From Blastomyces gilchristii SLH14081 (lineage: Eukaryota > Ascomycota > Eurotiomycetes > Onygenales > Ajellomycetaceae): DNA of 64,000 bases. Below, piece by piece: positions 60,501 to 64,000 of this stretch. The notes beneath the pieces are model-generated. The model ran no database searches. It worked only from the letters and a program-made list of their open reading frames with translations, and was not told the DNA's origin. Location: contig NW_003101666.1 of assembly GCF_000003855.2 (NCBI RefSeq), positions 341,934 to 405,933 of the forward strand. The letters are read 5' to 3'. The position numbers and the translations under genes were made by a program. Every line of letters starts with the position of its first letter. The first letter of the stretch is position 1.

Positions 60501-62480
60501 AAGATCTGTTTAAAAGATCTTCTCATACTTCTTCAGAAGCTTCTTTATATGCTTGTTCTCTTATATATCTTTTATCTTGGTTTTCTTCACTTTCAGATCC
60601 TGTATAATATACAAAATGCTTTTGAATGAGGTCTTATAAATTATTCTCTTTGCTTATTAATATATAAGCAGATTTAATTCTTTTATATCAGAGACATGAA
60701 ATGTTCTTCTCATATCAGTTAATAGAATCATATAAACTGTTTTCTTTCTATCAGTTAACTGTATATAACATGTACATCATTGAATCTGCAGATTGAATCT
60801 TTGAAACTAATTAAGTCTGAGAATAAGATTATATTTCACATTCTGCAGCTCTCACACTCAAATATAGTAAGATTATTCTCTGAAGTGTAAGAGAACTCTT
60901 ACTCTTACAGATAATATCAAATATTAGTTATTAGATAATCTTATACATCAGAAATTCTTCACTCAGCAGATCTCTTTCAGTCTTCAGATTATATAATTAT
61001 CAATATATTATATAGAAGCTTCTGTGTTCACTAACACTTTTGCAGTCATCTCTTAATTCTTATTCAAGTATCTCTTATACATTAACATTTTAGATCTCAA
61101 GATATTAAGATAAGTATCTGCTTCATCATTCTTATCTATATCTCATTCAGAAGTCTGCTTCTTCTTTGCATTCACAGAATTCAGAGAATTATCTAATACA
61201 GACATCTCTTTCACTTTGAAGACTTTTCATAGAATATCAGTAAGTGTCTCTGAGCTCACTGATTCTACTAGTTTTTTAACTCTCTTACTTCTCTTGACTG
61301 TGTATACTGAATACAATCTTTTACATTATAATTTTAATATTCACAGTTGAAGCAAGCTTGATGCTTATAATATCAAGATTTTCACTTAGAGAATTTCTTT
61401 TTCAGAGAATTCAGTGCTTTAGCAATGATATTCAGATCTAGATTTATTATGTCTGAGTGTGTAACTTGTATCATAGAAGTCTGATTACTTATTCTTCACT
61501 GAGACATACTTAATTACAGTATTTTCTGTTATAATTGACTCACTTGTTTCTGTATAATGAGAATATTATATACTTCTTTCATCATATCTGATTGCAAGAT
61601 TAAGCATTTTCATTTCACTCTCAACTCAGATGTAAGATCATGAATGAAGATCTGTAAATAGAAAGATGTTAAAAGCTCTTCATTTAATATGAGATAGTAT
61701 AAGCTGAAGTGTGTGAAGTATGATATAAGATTACTCACTTATCTACACTTAGTGAAGTGTTTATAACACTTATCTCATATATTCACTTTCTCAAAGTTGT
61801 ACAAGATTCATTTGAAAAACTCATTTCATATTTATAAGAATAAATATTACTCTAAGTCTGTGAGATTCATCTTTTCATCAGTTATTTATAATGACTTTAC
61901 TTTTCTATGTAGAAACACAGCAGATCTTAAGACTTATTGAAATTTTATTAACTGTTTATCTGTGAGTTCATATTCAATTTAATAATATAATCACATCTGA
62001 CTTAGTCAGCTGATTGCAGTATCATTTTTTCAGTCACTTTTAAAGCTTGATAACTTCAGCAGATCTTCTGACTTGATATATTTTATACTCAAATTCTCAT
62101 TCTGCACAGTGATCTCTGATGATGTGTACACTTTTAAAGAGATTGTGAATAATTATGATGAGATCTTCAGGTTTAGTGTAGTTATCTATCTATATAAACA
62201 TTCAATCTCTTACTGCAGATCTAAGATCTGGTTTTCTCTATTCTTATTAATGATGATGATTGTATCAGTGAAGCTCTTTATAGTGAATGCTTGATCTGCA
62301 GTGAATGTCAATTGTTATTTGACTTCTGTCTCAGCCTGCTACTGTATATACAAGACCTCAATCTCATTTAGAATCCTTGTATATGTACAGAGCTTTGATT
62401 TCAGTTCAGCAGTTTCAGTCACTTTTCTTACTACTTTAAGTAAACTCTCTGAGAGGTTCTGCATATCTTTCAGTTCAGAT
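57600..62480 (-). mobile_element. Second Gypsy-type retrotransposon remnant (no LTRs found)
   Basis: Read on the minus strand, family-typical fragments occur in retroelement order. A CCHC knuckle remnant (ACFNCEY) lies near 61,315-61,365. The RT start (SVLFVKKTGEK) lies near 60,280-60,320, and the RT palm with NILVFSN and HLDKVLTTL near 59,900-59,985. RNase H (YSVYEKELLVI) lies near 59,380-59,420. The integrase zinc-binding region (58812-59072, ending HLESSELMSILKSRVY, then a CLNCQ-like pair) comes next, followed by the integrase core (EILTDNS, TSYY) near 58,300-58,510. The RT catalytic box is YLNN (59972-59983), so both aspartates are lost. Stop codons are frequent, often where Trp or Arg is expected. 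Boundaries are approximate, because I could not find its LTRs. Confidence 0.75.
58812..59072 (-). pseudogene. Integrase zinc-binding domain fragment of the second Gypsy-type element
   Basis: An 86-codon open remnant. The pattern YDLITYMYKKFSHLESSELMSILKSRVY, here interpreted piecewise, fits the H-x-H half of the H2C2 domain upstream of retroviral-type integrase cores. Downstream on the minus strand the paired cysteines and the core follow in another, interrupted frame. Confidence 0.65.
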
Positions 62481-62679
62481 AGCAGAGAAGAATGTTATTC
62501 ATATTAACTAGAAAAGATATTCATTTCAGTGATTTCTTATTGATTATACAATGTCTATTATTATATCACTGTATTGTTATCACTTTATTATTATATGATT
62601 TCTGTTATTATTATATGACTTCAGTGATGATCATCTCTTTCTTTTATTTCTTTGAGTGAAGAGCAGTCTTCTTTGAATC

Positions 62680-64000
62680 TTATTATTATTATTATTCTTC
62701 AATTATAGATGTATGCAGTCAGAGACTATGACATCTACCTGAGAACTTTTAGTTCCCAGGGTTTTTCCTATATCTGTAAAGTTAACTATTATACATTCAT
62801 CAATTTCAGATATGCAAAATCAGAAAATTCCAGCTCAGAATATAAAAACCATTTACAAATTGCAGTGTTTTAACATCTTCTGATACTTTGAAACCATTTG
62901 ACAATATCATGACAAAGGAAAAGAGAACACAGTCTTAAAGATAGACACATTAAATAGATAGATAGAAAGGAATTGAAAGGAAAAGATAAAGTAAAGAAAG
63001 ACTGTAACAAAACAAATTATTAAAAGATAGTATATAGCTGTTTTAACAGACTATATCTGGTTGATTTCCTCCTCTTCATATTCAGATAATTCTGAATTTA
63101 GTCATTTTCTTGTAGCTGCTTGAGTTTCTGATAGAAAGTCTATTAAGTATTTAATTCCTGTCTCAGTTGAGAATAAGAATCTCATATTTAATTGATTTAG
63201 ATCATACTTCTCTTTCAATCTGACTCTGAGACTATTGTATAATACACAGTGCATTACAATATACTCAGGGTTCTCATTTGTATTGCAGAATGAGCATTCT
63301 ATTGAGTCAAATCTATCATCAAATCTTTGTATATAAGATTTGAAATAGCCATATCCTAGTTTCAGCTGTATTATAGATGAGAATATTTTCTTTTTACATT
63401 TAATTGAACAAGATTTCCACTTGGGCTTTATTTCAAATCTTGAATAATGTATACTCTTCTTTTGTTTCTGCCAGCTTTCATTTCACTTGTCTAAACAAGA
63501 TTCTTTTATTTTTCTCTTTATAAAAGACCAGGATATAATTTTTTGAATAGATCTGCTTAATTCTGCACTCTTTTTTGCAGCTGAATCAGTCAATTCATTG
63601 CTATGAATATTCATATGAGCAGGAACTCAGTGCAGATGAATTATCAGCTTTGATATTCTTCTCTTTTGAATTTTCAAAACAGAGTTTAAGATCAGTTCAA
63701 GATTCATTTGATCATTATGAATCTGACTATTTCTAAGTCTTTTTAAAGCAGCTTGACTATCAGAGAATATTCATATCTCTTTCAAACAATTTCCTCTTTT
63801 ATAAGATTTTATTTCAATGAGTTTGAAAGCTTTCACTATTATAAATAGTTCAGCATCAAAGACTTCAGATTCACAGTCTAGATTTCAGAAATCTGAGATA
63901 AAATTAATATTATCTTCAGTATAAGCAATGCCTGCATCTAATCTATTCAAATTCTCATTTTTTGAGTCATCTGAATAAATCAGAATAGAGTCTTTTATAT
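62680..64000 (-). mobile_element. 3' part of a Tad1-like LINE (runs off window end)
   Basis: On the minus strand the frame enters from the window end with RNase H sequence: DSILIYSDDSKN, EVFDAELFIIVKAF, IFSDSQAALKRL and VPAHMNIHSNELTDSAAK. A linker and a cysteine/histidine knuckle (CSFCNTNENPEYIVMHC) follow, and the frame ends at a TAG at 63051-63053. This order is characteristic of the C-terminal part of fungal Tad1-like non-LTR elements. At least four in-frame stops lie inside, mostly where Trp or Arg is expected (for example before VPAH). A 3' untranslated region of about 370 bases follows, ending in a TAA repeat at 62,680-62,696. The element is dead. Confidence 0.82.

Noticed and set aside
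47314..62962. Outer LTR retrotransposon bounded by the 285-base direct repeat
   Set aside because: The repeat has no TG...CA ends, carries a TAA tail at one end, and follows LINE coding sequence in the right copy. It is a LINE 3' end, not an LTR.
1..64000. CRISPR arrays, rRNA or tRNA genes
   Set aside because: No spaced direct-repeat array, no rRNA-like stretch, and no tRNA B-box within a foldable cloverleaf was seen by eye. A tRNAscan-SE run would be needed to exclude tRNAs fully.

Overview
This window is nuclear DNA of a filamentous ascomycete. The genes carry short GT-AG introns with fungal-type branch points. The families present are a Zn(II)2Cys6 regulator with a fungal-specific middle domain, a class I hydrophobin, an S10 carboxypeptidase with a GPI-type tail, and a rhodopsin-domain membrane protein. 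Together these point to Pezizomycotina, probably Eurotiomycetes. The alternation of an ordinary gene-bearing half with a long, very AT-rich retrotransposon block resembles the GC-poor isochores known from some Onygenales, but the genus cannot be fixed from the sequence alone.

Positions 1-44,450 are gene-bearing and loosely packed. In order they hold: the 3' half of an MFS transporter (+), a single-exon coiled-coil protein, possibly of the spindle pole or kinetochore (+), an FAD monooxygenase (-, three exons), a dynamin/Mx-like GTPase (+, four exons, one GC-AG intron), a CTF1-beta/FarB-like Zn2Cys6 regulator (+, four exons), an eleven-exon serine carboxypeptidase (+), an UNC93-like membrane protein (-), an N-acetylglucosamine-6-phosphate deacetylase (+), a class I hydrophobin (-), a GMC oxidoreductase (-), and a broken rhodopsin-domain gene (-). 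I rebuilt the exon structures by joining reading frames across canonical splice sites, and every intact multi-exon model gives a whole number of codons. No metabolic gene cluster is apparent. The genes look like independent housekeeping, secretion and regulatory loci. Large spacers (10.4-14.9 kb, 17.9-20.8 kb, 26.7-33.2 kb) hold no gene I can support. The 26.7-33.2 kb spacer is saturated with microsatellites and carries a recurring palindrome.

At about 44.45 kb the composition changes sharply. From there to the end the DNA is AT-rich, almost without CG and poor in CC/GG, and holds only dead retroelements, all on the minus strand. One is a complete Ty3/Gypsy-type LTR element (49,610-56,858) with 258-bp LTRs, TG...CA ends and a 5-bp target duplication CTTTA. 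It is flanked by a second Gypsy-type element (about 57.6-62.4 kb). The 3' end of a Tad1-like LINE with RNase H lies at 62,680-64,000, and a 5'-truncated copy of the same LINE tail lies at 47,314-47,598. Both paired repeats differ only by transitions, the mark of repeat-induced point mutation (RIP) or a similar process. A broken gene sits next to this block, and a small CpG-retaining island lies inside it (about 47.61-47.71 kb).
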